Source: Actinoplanes campanulatus (GTDB lineage: Bacteria > Actinomycetota > Actinomycetes > Mycobacteriales > Micromonosporaceae). Taken from it: 64,000 nt of DNA. A program made the translations under genes and the position numbers. The number at the start of each line of letters is the position of its first letter. Position 1 is the stretch's first letter. Location: contig NZ_BMPW01000006.1 in NCBI RefSeq assembly GCF_014647795.1, forward strand, positions 310,001 to 374,000. Direction: 5' to 3'. Below the pieces are notes generated by a model. That model was not told the origin of the DNA, searched no databases, and saw only the letters and a list, made by a program, of their open reading frames with translations. This document shows, one piece after another, positions 1 to 8,659 of the stretch.

Positions 1-2
1 CG

Positions 3-1448
3 GTGGCGAGCGGTTCCGCGCCCACCAACGCGCTGCGCACCGGTTTCACGGCCGCCGACGTGGCCGCCAACCGGCGTAAGCAGGCCGCCCCCGAGCACGA
101 GCGGTCGCTGGCCCAGGCCACGGCCGGCTACCCGGTCGTGACCCCGCGCACCGAGGCGCCCGCGGCCGAGCAGGCGGAGACGCCGGCCGTCGAGGCGCCG
201 CCGGTGATCGAGGCCGAGGAGGCGGCGACGGCGGTAACCGGCATCGAGCCGGAGGCCGCCACCAGCGCTGACGCCGGTTCCGAGCCGGACGCCGCGACGA
301 GCGCCGAGACCGCCGAGCCCGTCACTGCCGACGACACCGGATCGGAGTCGAAGGCGGCGTCCGAGGTGACGACCGAGGCGGACGCCGGGTCCGAGGACTC
401 GCCGGCCGAAGCAGAGGCGGCGATCGGCACCGAGGCGAAGGACGAGCCGGCCGCGGAAGCGGACACGCCCGCCGAGGCCGTGGAGGAGCCGGCCGCGGCC
501 CCGCCCGTACCGGAAGAGAAGACGACGCTGCTGGCACCGGCCGCGGCGGCCGGCCCCGCGGTGGAGGAGATGACCTCGGTGCTGGCCGCGCCGGCCGAGG
601 AGAAGACCACCATGCTGGCGCTGGACGACGACCGCACCTCGGTGGTCAACATCCCGCCGCGGCGGCGCCCGGTGACGGACGCCACCCGGGTCGGTGACCT
701 GGCGGCGGTGCCGGAGTTCGCCCGGCCGTCGCGCCCGGCGTGGACCCCGATGCAACTGCGGCCGTCGGACCGCCGTACCGGTGGGGTGACGATCTTCGGA
801 ACCACCCTGACCCGCCGGCAGGCGGCGATCGGTCTCGGCATCGTGATGACGTTCGTGCTGCTCGTCGGCATCATCCTGGTGCAGGCGTTCGGCTCGGACG
901 CCGACGACAAGAAGGTCTCGCAGGCCGGGACCGGTGCGTCGGCCGCCCCGCAGCAGTCCGGCGGGAAGCAGTCGTCCGGCAAGCCGAGCACGCCCGCGAG
1001 TCAGACGCCGTCGAGTTCGCCGACCGCCGCCGGGCTTCCGGACGGCTGGCGCCTTTACAAGGGTTCCGGCTACGTCCTTCCGGTTCCGGACAACGCCCGC
1101 AACGAGGGTGGTGCCGTCGGCGGCGGGCGCACCTTCGGGTGGGGCAAGGGCCGGCAGATCCGCCTCGACATCGTGCCGACCGGCGTCGACCCGATGCAAT
1201 ACCAGAAGGACGACAACACCGGCGGGTACGACGAGGTCGGCCCCACCAGACTCGAGTACAAGGGGTACCAGGCGGTCGACCTGGAGTACTTCCGCTCGAT
1301 CAGCGGCGGCGCCCAGCACGTGGTGCGGCGGTACATCCTGGTCGAAGACAAGATGTACGTGCTGACCTGGTACACCGAGGATCAGGACTGGGAAAAGGCG
1401 AAGTCCGACCTGCAGAGCATCTACGAGGGGTTCGAGCCCCGTAAGTGA
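3..1448 (+). CDS. Membrane-anchored protein with long acidic cytoplasmic tail and extracellular domain (5' end may be missing)
   Basis: The frame is open from the window edge. The first possible start is the GTG at 3, but no ribosome-binding site can be judged, so the true gene may begin upstream. Residues 50-170 are a low-complexity Ala/Glu/Thr/Pro region. Residues 171-216 carry four variants of an acidic-Thr-Thr/Ser-hydrophobic motif (EEKTTLL, EEMTSVL, EEKTTML, DDRTSVV). One membrane helix lies at about 275-297, followed by a Ser/Thr/Pro linker (about 310-345) and a roughly 130-residue C-terminal domain outside the cell. This layout resembles the juxtamembrane, membrane and sensor part of actinobacterial Ser/Thr kinases, but no kinase domain is visible here. 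The specific function is not recognised. Confidence 0.7.
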   Translation: MASGSAPTNALRTGFTAADVAANRRKQAAPEHERSLAQATAGYPVVTPRTEAPAAEQAETPAVEAPPVIEAEEAATAVTGIEPEAATSADAGSEPDAATSAETAEPVTADDTGSESKAASEVTTEADAGSEDSPAEAEAAIGTEAKDEPAAEADTPAEAVEEPAAAPPVPEEKTTLLAPAAAAGPAVEEMTSVLAAPAEEKTTMLALDDDRTSVVNIPPRRRPVTDATRVGDLAAVPEFARPSRPAWTPMQLRPSDRRTGGVTIFGTTLTRRQAAIGLGIVMTFVLLVGIILVQAFGSDADDKKVSQAGTGASAAPQQSGGKQSSGKPSTPASQTPSSSPTAAGLPDGWRLYKGSGYVLPVPDNARNEGGAVGGGRTFGWGKGRQIRLDIVPTGVDPMQYQKDDNTGGYDEVGPTRLEYKGYQAVDLEYFRSISGGAQHVVRRYILVEDKMYVLTWYTEDQDWEKAKSDLQSIYEGFEPRK

Positions 1449-1512
1449 CCTCCGTCATGCGTGATTCCCGGGTGGCTGGGTAGTTATCCAGGATCACGGA
1501 TGGAGGTGCATC

Positions 1513-1728
1513 ATGAACTGCCGACGGCACGGCAGTAAGCCCACGATCGCACTGTGGATGCTGGTCGCGGTGGCTGACGTCGCGATCCTGGCGTCCACCG
1601 GGCTGCTGGCGATCCTGCTGGTCCTGACCGCTCTCGCGGTGGTCGTCGGAGTCGGCGTGATCGCGGCCCGGTCCCTGGGCCGGCCCGATCCGGAGCCGGC
1701 GAAGGTCGTGGTGCGCCGCCGTTCGTAG
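1513..1728 (+). CDS. Small membrane protein, unknown function
   Basis: This ORF of 71 codons starts with ATG 7-9 nt after a good GGAGG-type ribosome-binding site (about 1502-1506). After a short basic N-terminus with two cysteines or histidines there are two closely spaced hydrophobic segments (about residues 10-30 and 33-52), then a basic tail ending in RRRS. The positive tail suggests it remains in the cytoplasm. The gene lies 64 nt after the preceding gene and 23 nt before the M50-like gene, so co-transcription is plausible. I recognise no family. Confidence 0.6.
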   Translation: MNCRRHGSKPTIALWMLVAVADVAILASTGLLAILLVLTALAVVVGVGVIAARSLGRPDPEPAKVVVRRRS

Positions 1729-1751
1729 CGGGATCGGCTACAGTCCCCGGC

Positions 1752-2489
1752 GTGTTGTCGATCGACGGTGTGACTGACCTGTGGGACCAGCTGTTCGGTG
1801 CGCAGCCCGACCCGCCCGGGATGCTGGTGCTGCTCACGGCGGTGGCCGGGTTCCTCGCGGTGGCGATCCGCCCGGTGTGGCGGGTGGCCCGCAACGCCGT
1901 CACGATCGCCCACGAGGGCGGGCACGCGCTGTTCGCCCTGTTGACCGGGCGCAAGCTGCGGGGCATCCGGCTGGAGTTCGACACGTCCGGGCTGACTCTG
2001 TCGGCGGGCCGCCCCACCGGGTTCGGCATGATCCTCACCCTGCTCGGCGGCTACATCGCGCCGTCGCTGGTGGGCCTGCTGGGCGCCTGGCTGCTCGGCG
2101 GCAACCGGATCACGCTGCTGCTCTGGCTCGCGGTGGTCCTGCTGCTGCTCATGCTGATCAACATCAGGAATCTGTTCGGCGCAATCTCGCTGCTGGTGAC
2201 GGGCGCGATCGTGTTCGCCGTCTCCTGGTACGCCGAACCCGACGTGCAGGCGGCCTTCGCGTACGCCGGGGTGTGGTTCCTGCTCTTCGGCGGGATCCGC
2301 CCGGTCTTCGAGCTGCAGAACCTGCGCAGCCGGGGCCGGATGCGTGACTCCGACCCCGACCAGCTGGCCCGGCTCACCCACCTGCCGGCCCTGTTCTGGG
2401 TGACCGTGTTCCTGGCGGTGAACGTGGCGGCCCTGCTGGCCGGCGCTTTCCTGCTCGCCGGCCAGTGGATACTGACCCTCACCACGTGA
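1752..2489 (+). CDS. M50-like (site-2 protease type) membrane metallopeptidase
   Basis: A 245-residue polytopic membrane protein starting with GTG. The zinc-site motif HEGGH (H54, E55, H58) sits at the end of the first membrane segment, as in M50B peptidases that cut substrates within or next to the membrane. About six hydrophobic stretches follow. A glycine-rich segment near residues 95-110 (LGGYIAPSLVGLLGAWL) resembles the family's second conserved region. There is no PDZ domain, so this is the short, minimal form of the family. Its substrate cannot be inferred. It ends 30 nt before the 3' end of the convergent carboxylase gene. Confidence 0.75.
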   Translation: MLSIDGVTDLWDQLFGAQPDPPGMLVLLTAVAGFLAVAIRPVWRVARNAVTIAHEGGHALFALLTGRKLRGIRLEFDTSGLTLSAGRPTGFGMILTLLGGYIAPSLVGLLGAWLLGGNRITLLLWLAVVLLLLMLINIRNLFGAISLLVTGAIVFAVSWYAEPDVQAAFAYAGVWFLLFGGIRPVFELQNLRSRGRMRDSDPDQLARLTHLPALFWVTVFLAVNVAALLAGAFLLAGQWILTLTT

Positions 2490-2495
2490 CTCGTG

Positions 2496-2512
2496 CCGCG
2501 GAGCGAAGCGGA
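2496..2512 (-). repeat. 3'-end tag repeat downstream of accD
   Basis: On the minus strand, 8 nt after the accD stop codon, the sequence TCCGCTTCGCTCCGCGG appears. The same tag abuts the stop codons of otsB and glpX and lies close to that of marR, where it is joined to the 100-nt hairpin repeat. Here the hairpin part is absent. It can form a short CCGC/GCGG stem. Confidence 0.7.
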
Positions 2513-2519
2513 ACCAGTG

Positions 2520-4091
2520 TTATAGCGGGATGTTGCCGTGCTTCTTCGGGGGCAGGGACTCCCGCTTGGTGCGCAGCATCCGCAGCGACCGGACGATCTG
2601 GGTACGGGTCTGCGACGGCTGGATGACCGCGTCCACGTACCCCCGTTCGGCGGCGATGTACGGATTGGCGAGCGTGTCCTCGTACTCCTGGATGAGCTCG
2701 GCCCGGCGCTGAACCGGATCCTCCGCGGCGGCCAGTTCCGCCCGGTAGAGGATGTTGACCGCGCCCTGGGCGCCCATCACCGCGATCTGTGCGGTCGGCC
2801 AGGCGAAGTTGACGTCGGCCCCGATGTGCTTGGACCCCATCACGTCGTACGCCCCGCCGTACGCCTTCCGCGTGATCACGGTGACCTTGGGGACGGTGGC
2901 CTCGGCGTACGCGTAGATGAGTTTCGCCCCGCGCCGGATGATGCCGTCCCACTCCTGTCCGGTGCCGGGCAGGAAGCCGGGGACGTCCACGAAGGTGAGC
3001 ACCGGGATGTTGAACGCGTCACAGGTGCGCACGAAGCGGGCGGCCTTCTCGGACGCGGCGATGTCGAGCGTCCCGGCGAGGCTCATCGGCTGGTTGGCGA
3101 CCACGCCGACGGGCCGTCCCTCGACACGCCCGAGGCCGACCACGATGTTCTGCGCGTAGAGCGGCTGGACCTCGAGGAACTCGTCGACCACGGTCTCGAT
3201 GACGGTCTTGATGTCGTACGGCTGGTTCGGCGAGTCCGGGATGAGGGTGTCCAGCGCCCGGTCCCGCTCGGACAGCTCCAGGTCGGCCGGCTCCTCGTAG
3301 ACCACCGGCTCGTCCAGGTTGTTGCTGGGCAGGTAGGAGATCAGGGCCCGGACGTACTCGATCGCGTCCTCCTCGTCGCTGGCGAGGTAGTGCGCGTTGC
3401 CGCTGCGGGTGTTGTGGGTACGCGCCCCGCCCAGCTCCTCCATGCCGACCTCTTCACCGGTGACCGTCTTGATCACGTCAGGTCCGGTGATGAACATGTG
3501 CGACGTCTGGTCGACCATGACGGTGAAGTCGGTGATGGCCGGGGAGTAGACGGCGCCGCCCGCGCAGGGGCCCATGATCAGTGAGATCTGCGGGATGACG
3601 CCGCTGGCCCGTACGTTGCGGAAGAAGATGTCGGCGTAGAGGCCGAGCGCGACCACGCCCTCCTGGATCCGGGCGCCGCCGGAGTCGTTGATCCCGATGA
3701 TCGGGCAGCCGATCTTCATGGCCAGGTCGAGGACCTTGACGATCTTCTCGCCGAAGACCTCGCCGAGGGATCCGCCGAAGACCGTGAAGTCCTGCGAGAA
3801 GACGCACACCTGCCGGCCGTCGATGGTGCCGTGGCCGGTGACCACGCCGTCGCCGTACGGCCGGTTGCGGTCCAGGCCGAAGGCGGTGGACCGGTGCCGG
3901 GCCAACTCGTCGAGCTCCACGAAGGAGCCCTTGTCGAGCAGCAGCTCGATGCGTTCCCGCGCGGTCTTCTTGCCGCGGGAGTGCTGTTTCTCGATGGCCC
4001 GCGCGGAGCCCGCGTGCACGGCCTCCTCGGTTCGGCGGCTGAGATCGGCGAGCTTGCCGGCGGTGGTGTGGATGTCGGGCTCTGTCGTCAC
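2520..4091 (-). CDS. accD: Acyl-CoA (acetyl/propionyl-CoA) carboxylase beta subunit
   Basis: The carboxyltransferase subunit moves CO2 from biotin to acetyl- or propionyl-CoA, giving malonyl- or methylmalonyl-CoA for fatty acid synthesis. The product is 523 residues, normal for AccD/PccB proteins of actinobacteria. The crotonase-fold halves carry the typical [21 protein letters not shown] and [11 protein letters not shown] segments, the last two forming oxyanion-hole glycines. I chose the GTG at 4091, which has GGTGGAG just upstream. The open frame runs further to 4529 but that extension is not family-like. The biotin ligase birA lies divergently about 1 kb away, fitting joint supply of active carboxylase. 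Substrate preference is not decided by what I can see. Confidence 0.93.
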   Translation of the reverse strand: MTTEPDIHTTAGKLADLSRRTEEAVHAGSARAIEKQHSRGKKTARERIELLLDKGSFVELDELARHRSTAFGLDRNRPYGDGVVTGHGTIDGRQVCVFSQDFTVFGGSLGEVFGEKIVKVLDLAMKIGCPIIGINDSGGARIQEGVVALGLYADIFFRNVRASGVIPQISLIMGPCAGGAVYSPAITDFTVMVDQTSHMFITGPDVIKTVTGEEVGMEELGGARTHNTRSGNAHYLASDEEDAIEYVRALISYLPSNNLDEPVVYEEPADLELSERDRALDTLIPDSPNQPYDIKTVIETVVDEFLEVQPLYAQNIVVGLGRVEGRPVGVVANQPMSLAGTLDIAASEKAARFVRTCDAFNIPVLTFVDVPGFLPGTGQEWDGIIRRGAKLIYAYAEATVPKVTVITRKAYGGAYDVMGSKHIGADVNFAWPTAQIAVMGAQGAVNILYRAELAAAEDPVQRRAELIQEYEDTLANPYIAAERGYVDAVIQPSQTRTQIVRSLRMLRTKRESLPPKKHGNIPL

Positions 4092-4215
4092 GAAGGTCTC
4101 CACCCTCTGAGCGCTCGTTAAGGCAACGATCAGCATCGTAACCAGATCCCGTCGCACGCGGAGGGCGTCGCTACGCGTGCGTTTCATACCCAATGCCCCA
4201 TTCGTTACGACTGGC

Positions 4216-5118
4216 GTGACGAACTGGATGACCGCGGCCGGGCTCGCCTTCATCGCAGGCGGCCTCGCCACACTGATCAGCTTCCGCACCGTGCTCTTCG
4301 GCGGCGAGGCTCGTCGGGCGAACCGGGCCGGCTCATCCGCTCGCCGCCGGCGCTCGGAATCCACCGTGAGGTCCACACCTGGACCTCGCTCCGCGGTCGA
4401 CGCCGGTCCGGTAGCGGGCGGAGAGCCCCGGTTCGGCCGCCGTCGCAGGCTGGCGGCCGCCTTCAGCGGACAGCCGGCCGAGCCGGACGCCCTCCCGAGC
4501 GGGCTGGCCTCGAGCGGACTGGCCTCCATCGGGCTGGCCGACGAGGAGGACGAGGATGCCCACCGCCGGATCGGCTTTGCCGACTACGACCCCGGAGAGG
4601 AGGAGGACCTCGGCGAGTTGGGGCCGCTGTTCTTCGACGAGGAGGAACGGCTCGGCTACGAGGACGGCTATCTCGAGGACGATTTCTGGCCGGCGCGACG
4701 CCGGCGGGAGCCGGAACCGGACGGTCCGGCCTGGGCGCGGCGAGACGCCGAGAACCCCTCGGGGTACGCGGGACGCTATACCGGCGAGGACGCCGAGAAG
4801 CCGGTGCCGGATTGGGACTGGCCCCGCTGGAACGACGTCGACGACCGCTCGCCGGCCGGCGACTACTGGACGCCGGTGCCCGACGACCTCTACCCGTCCC
4901 AGGGTTTCGACCGGCTGCCACCGGTGCCCACCTACGAGCCGGCCACCGGGTTCGACCTGCCGGTGGTGCCCGCCGAGCCGGAGTGGCCCCCGCATGAGCA
5001 GCGGGCCCGGCAACCCCGATCCTGGACGGACCGTGACGACCAGCGCGATGGGGAGTCCCGGCCCAGTCCGCGGCCCCGTCCGTACGTCAGCCGCCACTCC
5101 GCGCGTCCACCGGCTTAA
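4216..5118 (+). CDS. Acidic membrane-anchored protein, unknown function
   Basis: About 300 residues. A single hydrophobic helix near the N-terminus (about residues 4-24) is followed by a long, probably disordered region rich in Asp, Glu, Arg and Pro with several EED clusters. The GTG at 4216 puts the helix close to the start. An in-frame ATG at 4177 would add 13 residues, and neither has a clear ribosome-binding site. It sits between accD (divergent) and birA (same strand, 9 nt further on), so it is probably co-transcribed with birA. No domain is recognised. Confidence 0.6.
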   Translation: MTNWMTAAGLAFIAGGLATLISFRTVLFGGEARRANRAGSSARRRRSESTVRSTPGPRSAVDAGPVAGGEPRFGRRRRLAAAFSGQPAEPDALPSGLASSGLASIGLADEEDEDAHRRIGFADYDPGEEEDLGELGPLFFDEEERLGYEDGYLEDDFWPARRRREPEPDGPAWARRDAENPSGYAGRYTGEDAEKPVPDWDWPRWNDVDDRSPAGDYWTPVPDDLYPSQGFDRLPPVPTYEPATGFDLPVVPAEPEWPPHEQRARQPRSWTDRDDQRDGESRPSPRPRPYVSRHSARPPA

Positions 5119-5127
5119 GCTGCCGGA

Positions 5128-5949
5128 ATGGCCTACACCGAGCTCGACCGCCCGCCCCTGTCCGTACGGGCGCTGACCCGCGCCCTGGTGGTGCCCGGCG
5201 GGCTGTGGTCGCGGCTCGAGATCCCGGAGGAGACCGGCTCGACGAACGCCGACGTGGCCGCCGCCGCCCGGACCGGAGCACCGGAGGGCCTGGTCGTGGT
5301 GGCCGAGAGCCAGATCTCCGGGCGCGGCCGCCGGGACCGGCAGTGGACCTCGCCGCCCCGGGCCGGGCTCACGCTGAGCGTGCTGCTGCGGCCCGGCCCG
5401 TCGGTGCCGGCCGCCGCCTTCGGCTGGCTGCCGCTGATGGCCGGGGTGGCGCTGGCCGAGGCGGTGACCCGGGTGGCCGGTGTGGAGGCCGCCCTGAAAT
5501 GGCCCAACGACCTGCTGGTCGGCGAGCGCAAGTGCGCCGGGATCCTGGCCGAGGTGTCCGGTGACGCCGTGGTGATCGGGATCGGGCTGAACGTCAGCAC
5601 CCGCGCCGAGGAGTTGCCGGCCACCACCGGCGCGGAGGCCACCTCGCTGCGGGTCGCCGGCGCGGAGAACACCGACCGCGACCCCCTGCTGCGGGCGCTG
5701 CTGCGTGGCCTGGAGCGCTGGTACACCGGCTGGCGCGAGGCGGGCGGCGACGCCGAGATGTGCGGGCTGACGGGGGAGTACCAGCGGGTCTGCGCGACCC
5801 TGGGCCGCCGGGTGCGGGTGCTGCTGCCCGGCGGTGACGAGCGGTCCGGGGAGGCGGTCTCGGTGGACGCGGACGGGCAACTGGTGATCCGTACGGTGGA
5901 AGGGCTTGACTTCTCCGTCTCGGCCGGGGATGTCCTGCACGTACGCTGA
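5128..5949 (+). CDS. birA: Biotin--[acetyl-CoA-carboxylase] ligase
   Basis: Makes biotinyl-AMP and transfers biotin to the carrier lysine of acyl-CoA carboxylases. The 273-residue protein has the biotin/ATP-binding signature GRGRRDRQW and the KWPNDLLV segment with the conserved lysine, then a C-terminal SH3-like part. There is no N-terminal helix-turn-helix domain, so it is a monofunctional ligase and not the repressor type of E. coli. The start ATG is 9 nt after the previous gene. The neighbouring divergent accD is a subunit of the enzyme this ligase helps activate. Confidence 0.93.
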   Translation: MAYTELDRPPLSVRALTRALVVPGGLWSRLEIPEETGSTNADVAAAARTGAPEGLVVVAESQISGRGRRDRQWTSPPRAGLTLSVLLRPGPSVPAAAFGWLPLMAGVALAEAVTRVAGVEAALKWPNDLLVGERKCAGILAEVSGDAVVIGIGLNVSTRAEELPATTGAEATSLRVAGAENTDRDPLLRALLRGLERWYTGWREAGGDAEMCGLTGEYQRVCATLGRRVRVLLPGGDERSGEAVSVDADGQLVIRTVEGLDFSVSAGDVLHVR

Positions 5950-5953
5950 ACGC

Positions 5954-6469
5954 GTGGCGTTCCCGGAAGACGTGCTCGCGGACGAGGAGGAGATCGTTCT
6001 CCACCTGCGTCCGCATTGGAAGGCTGCGGTCGCCCCGGTCCTGATCCTGGCGCTGACCCTGACCGGTCTGGTCCTGGGCTGGGTGAAGCTGCCGGGGACC
6101 GAGGCGGGCCGGATCGGCCTGCTGCTGGTGGCCGCGATCATGCTCTACTACGCGGTCCGCTACGGCGCCCTGCCGCTGCTGGAGTGGCACGCCACCCGCT
6201 ACGTGCTGACCACCGAGCGGATCATGCTCCAGCGCGGCCTGCTCACCCGGGAGCGGCGGGACCTGCCGCTGAAGCGGATCAACGATCACGCCCTGACCCA
6301 GTCGCTGCTGGACCGGCTGCTCGGCAGCGGCACCCTCACCGTCGACTCGATCGGCGAGCAGAACATGGTGCTCGCCGGAGCGCCGGCCGCCGAACTGGTG
6401 CAGAGCACCCTCTACGAGCTGATCGAGCTGGCCCCGGCCGGCGAGACCGAGGAGGAGGAGGTCGGCTAG
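5954..6469 (+). CDS. PH-domain (DUF304/bPH2) membrane protein
   Basis: About 171 residues from the GTG at 5954, 4 nt after birA. The open frame extends back into birA, but the N-terminus VAFPEDVLADEEE is typical of this family. Two membrane helices (about residues 22-42 and 47-66) are followed by a bacterial PH-like domain with the usual YVLTTERIMLQRGLLTRE pattern. Function is unknown; related proteins are membrane-associated. The C-terminus is very acidic. Its stop codon overlaps that of the convergent GtrA gene by four bases. Confidence 0.8.
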   Translation: MAFPEDVLADEEEIVLHLRPHWKAAVAPVLILALTLTGLVLGWVKLPGTEAGRIGLLLVAAIMLYYAVRYGALPLLEWHATRYVLTTERIMLQRGLLTRERRDLPLKRINDHALTQSLLDRLLGSGTLTVDSIGEQNMVLAGAPAAELVQSTLYELIELAPAGETEEEEVG

Positions 6470-7005
6470 CGCAGGTCGAGGCTGGCCACGCTGCCCGGCT
6501 CGTCCACCGCGCTCAGCTCGGCGAGGCCGGCGGTCGCGTCCAGGTCGGCGATGGCGCCCTCGTGACCGTCGACCGGCGGCTTGAGGAAGACGAACGTCCG
6601 GTACGCCCAGAAGCGGAACAGTGTCGCGAGCCCGATGCCGAACGTGGTGAGTGCCAGCAGCGCCATCTTGTCGTCGTGCTCGGAGAAGCCGAACCCGTAC
6701 TTGCCCAGGTAGGTGAGGCCGGACTGGATCAGCATGCCGATCAGGTTGAACCCGAAGAACAGCGTGTACTCACGGCGCAGCGCGGTCCGGGTGTGGTGTC
6801 GGTACGTCCAGTAACGGTTCGCCACGTACGCCAGGGTGGTCGTGATGACCGTCGCCAGAACGCTCGCCTTCACCGGGCCGATCGGCATCGACACGTAGTA
6901 GATCGCGAGGTACAGAAGCGTGTTGCCGGCCCCGATGATGCCGAAGGCGATGGCTTCGGGTGCGAGACGGCGGAGGCGTTCCGTCAGCGTGCTGGCTGAG
7001 GGCAT
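6466..7005 (-). CDS. GtrA-family membrane protein
   Basis: A 179-residue protein with four predicted membrane helices and the GtrA pattern (GAGNTLLYLAIYY near residue 25, ANRYWTYRH near 62, RFWAYRTFVF near 132). GtrA-like proteins are thought to flip or transfer polyprenyl-phosphate sugars for wall or lipid glycosylation. A second, related gene follows on the same strand at 7043-7543, so these are tandem paralogues. The C-terminal 30 residues are an acidic extension absent from the neighbour. Confidence 0.85.
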   Translation of the reverse strand: MPSASTLTERLRRLAPEAIAFGIIGAGNTLLYLAIYYVSMPIGPVKASVLATVITTTLAYVANRYWTYRHHTRTALRREYTLFFGFNLIGMLIQSGLTYLGKYGFGFSEHDDKMALLALTTFGIGLATLFRFWAYRTFVFLKPPVDGHEGAIADLDATAGLAELSAVDEPGSVASLDLR

Positions 7006-7042
7006 TGGGCAACCTTAAGGGAACGGGGGTGATTACGCCGAG

Positions 7043-7543
7043 TCACTGTGAGGAGGGCGACGGCGTCGCAGCGGGCACCGGGGCGGCAGCGGCCCGGAAG
7101 ACGAAACGGCGGTAGGACCAGAAGCGGAACAGTGTCCCGAGGGCGGTCCCGATCAGCACGCCGGAGATGTTGTCGGCGAACGGGCTGCGCAGCGCGGGCC
7201 AGATCTGGCCGAGGCCGTAGTGGCTGATCCCGAGGCAGGCCAGGGCGATGCCGAGGCCGATGGCGTTCAGCACGAAGAAGGTCGTGTACTGACGGGCCAT
7301 GTTGGTGTGGTCGCCGTCGCGCCAGGTCCAGAACCGGTTGCCCAGGAAGGCCACGGTCGTGGCGATCACGGTGGAGGTGGCCTTCGCGGTGAGCGTCTCG
7401 GCGCCGGCCCGCAGCAACAGGTTGTAAAGCACGAAGTCGACGGTGAACGCGAAACCGCCCACCAGGCCGAACTTGCCCAACTCAGGGATGAGTGCCTTGA
7501 TCCGGGTGCGCAGGCCACTCGCCTGCGGGGAATTCGGGGGCAC
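7043..7543 (-). CDS. GtrA-family membrane protein, paralogue of its neighbour
   Basis: About 166 residues from the GTG at 7543; the frame is open to 7660, but the family pattern (KFGLVGGFAFTVDFVLYNLLL) begins shortly after 7543. It has four membrane helices and ends RFWSYRRFVF, a match to the RFWAYRTFVF of the adjacent gene. The two genes are 37 nt apart and point the same way. The family role in polyprenyl-linked sugar handling is known only in outline, and no glycosyltransferase neighbour is present to name a substrate. Confidence 0.85.
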   Translation of the reverse strand: MPPNSPQASGLRTRIKALIPELGKFGLVGGFAFTVDFVLYNLLLRAGAETLTAKATSTVIATTVAFLGNRFWTWRDGDHTNMARQYTTFFVLNAIGLGIALACLGISHYGLGQIWPALRSPFADNISGVLIGTALGTLFRFWSYRRFVFRAAAAPVPAATPSPSSQ

Positions 7544-7595
7544 GGATCCGAGGGTACCGGCGCGGGTCACGGATCGCTGTCCCCGTTGCCGGGTC

Positions 7596-8360
7596 TTAAC
7601 CGGACGTCCCGGCGGGGTGACGCTGTCGGTACGGAGGGTTACGGAAGCCGTCGACCTCACGGATCTCGGCGAGCCGGTTGCGGCAGTCCACGCACCACCC
7701 GAGATGGGTACGCATCCGGTGGGCGTCGCGCGGGGCCAGCCGGCCGCGCACCTGGCCGCCCAGCCGCTCGCCCGCCCACCGGCACTCCGGGTGATCGGCC
7801 GCGGTCACGTGCTGCTGGAGATAGAGGCTGCGCAGACCCTCCCGGGCGCGGTGGGCAAGCACCGCCACCGCGTTCGGGGTCAGGCCCATCCGCGGGGCCA
7901 GTTCGGCCGGGGTGCTGCCCTCCACCTCGGTCTGCCACAGCACGTCCCGCCAGCGGGGCGGCAGTTGCCGGAACGCGGCGGCGGCGAAACTGCGCTCCAG
8001 GCGGTCCAGGGCCGGGTCGGTGAACGGCTCGCACGCGTCGTACCGGGTCAGGTCGTCGGTGAACTCCAGCCGGCGGTCCACCCGGGCCCGCCGGTAGGAG
8101 AGGTGCCGCATGGTGGTGTGCAGGTAGGCGCGGAAGGCGACCAGTGGCCCCCGCCCGGCCCGCAGCGTGGCGAACACGTTCGCGAACGTCTCGGCGACCA
8201 GGTCGTCGACGTCCGCCGGATCGCGCACCAGACCGAAGGCGAACCTGCGGGCTGCCGCGTGGTGCCGCTGATAGAGCGTCCCGTACGCGGCCGTGTCACC
8301 GGTCCGGACCGCTCCGAGCAGATCGGTGTCCGAGTCCGCGCCGTCACCCGGCATCGTCAT
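7596..8360 (-). CDS. ECF-type sigma factor with C-terminal zinc-binding motif
   Basis: A 254-residue protein. Region 2 is near residues 23-95 (core helix around DVDDLVAETFANVF), and region 4 with its helix-turn-helix is near 125-178 (GLTPNAVAVLAHRAREGL). The C-terminal 70 residues add H190/C193 and the H219-x3-C223-x2-C226 pattern of zinc-binding anti-sigma domains (zf-HC2/ZAS). No separate anti-sigma gene is adjacent, so the sigma factor may carry its own sensor or inhibitor module. It runs away from pckG, with a 299-nt region between. Its regulon is unknown. Confidence 0.82.
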   Translation of the reverse strand: MTMPGDGADSDTDLLGAVRTGDTAAYGTLYQRHHAAARRFAFGLVRDPADVDDLVAETFANVFATLRAGRGPLVAFRAYLHTTMRHLSYRRARVDRRLEFTDDLTRYDACEPFTDPALDRLERSFAAAAFRQLPPRWRDVLWQTEVEGSTPAELAPRMGLTPNAVAVLAHRAREGLRSLYLQQHVTAADHPECRWAGERLGGQVRGRLAPRDAHRMRTHLGWCVDCRNRLAEIREVDGFRNPPYRQRHPAGTSG

Positions 8361-8659
8361 TCCGCCTCCTGTGGCCGGAACTGCGAGGAAAGCCCGATTA
8401 GGTGAAAGTCTAAGGTGCTAAGTCCGTTTTGTGAAAGTTGTCGCGAGAACGGTGTGGCTCAAGCGGCCTTGCAAGCTCGTGCACTTTCCGGCGAAGAATC
8501 GATCGTTTACGCGCACAGCAGCCAAAGAATGTGCGGTTGTCCACAGGTGAAGCCGATGAACTCAACGCGCTGTCGGGCTTACGCTGACGTAACTCCCATG
8601 AAGACGGCCGGATCCCGGCTGTTTCGTCATAGGTCAGTGCCGACCGAAGGAGCTTCACC
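8361..8659 (+). promoter_or_regulatory. Divergent intergenic region between sigma-factor gene and pckG
   Basis: No convincing gene lies here. It holds two GTGAAAGT direct repeats (about 8402 and 8430), a perfect DnaA-box-like TTGTCCACA at 8537-8545, and a dyad TTACG-CTGA-CGTAA at 8579-8592. A strong ribosome-binding site GAAGGAG (8645-8651) sits in front of the TTG start of pckG. The dyad, about 70 nt before the start codon, is a possible operator for pckG. That role is inference. Confidence 0.5.

Noticed and set aside
4333-6141. Long minus-strand open frame opposite birA and its neighbour
   Set aside because: It is a high-GC shadow frame. The plus strand has clear BirA motifs and the minus product is low-complexity Arg/Pro/Gly.
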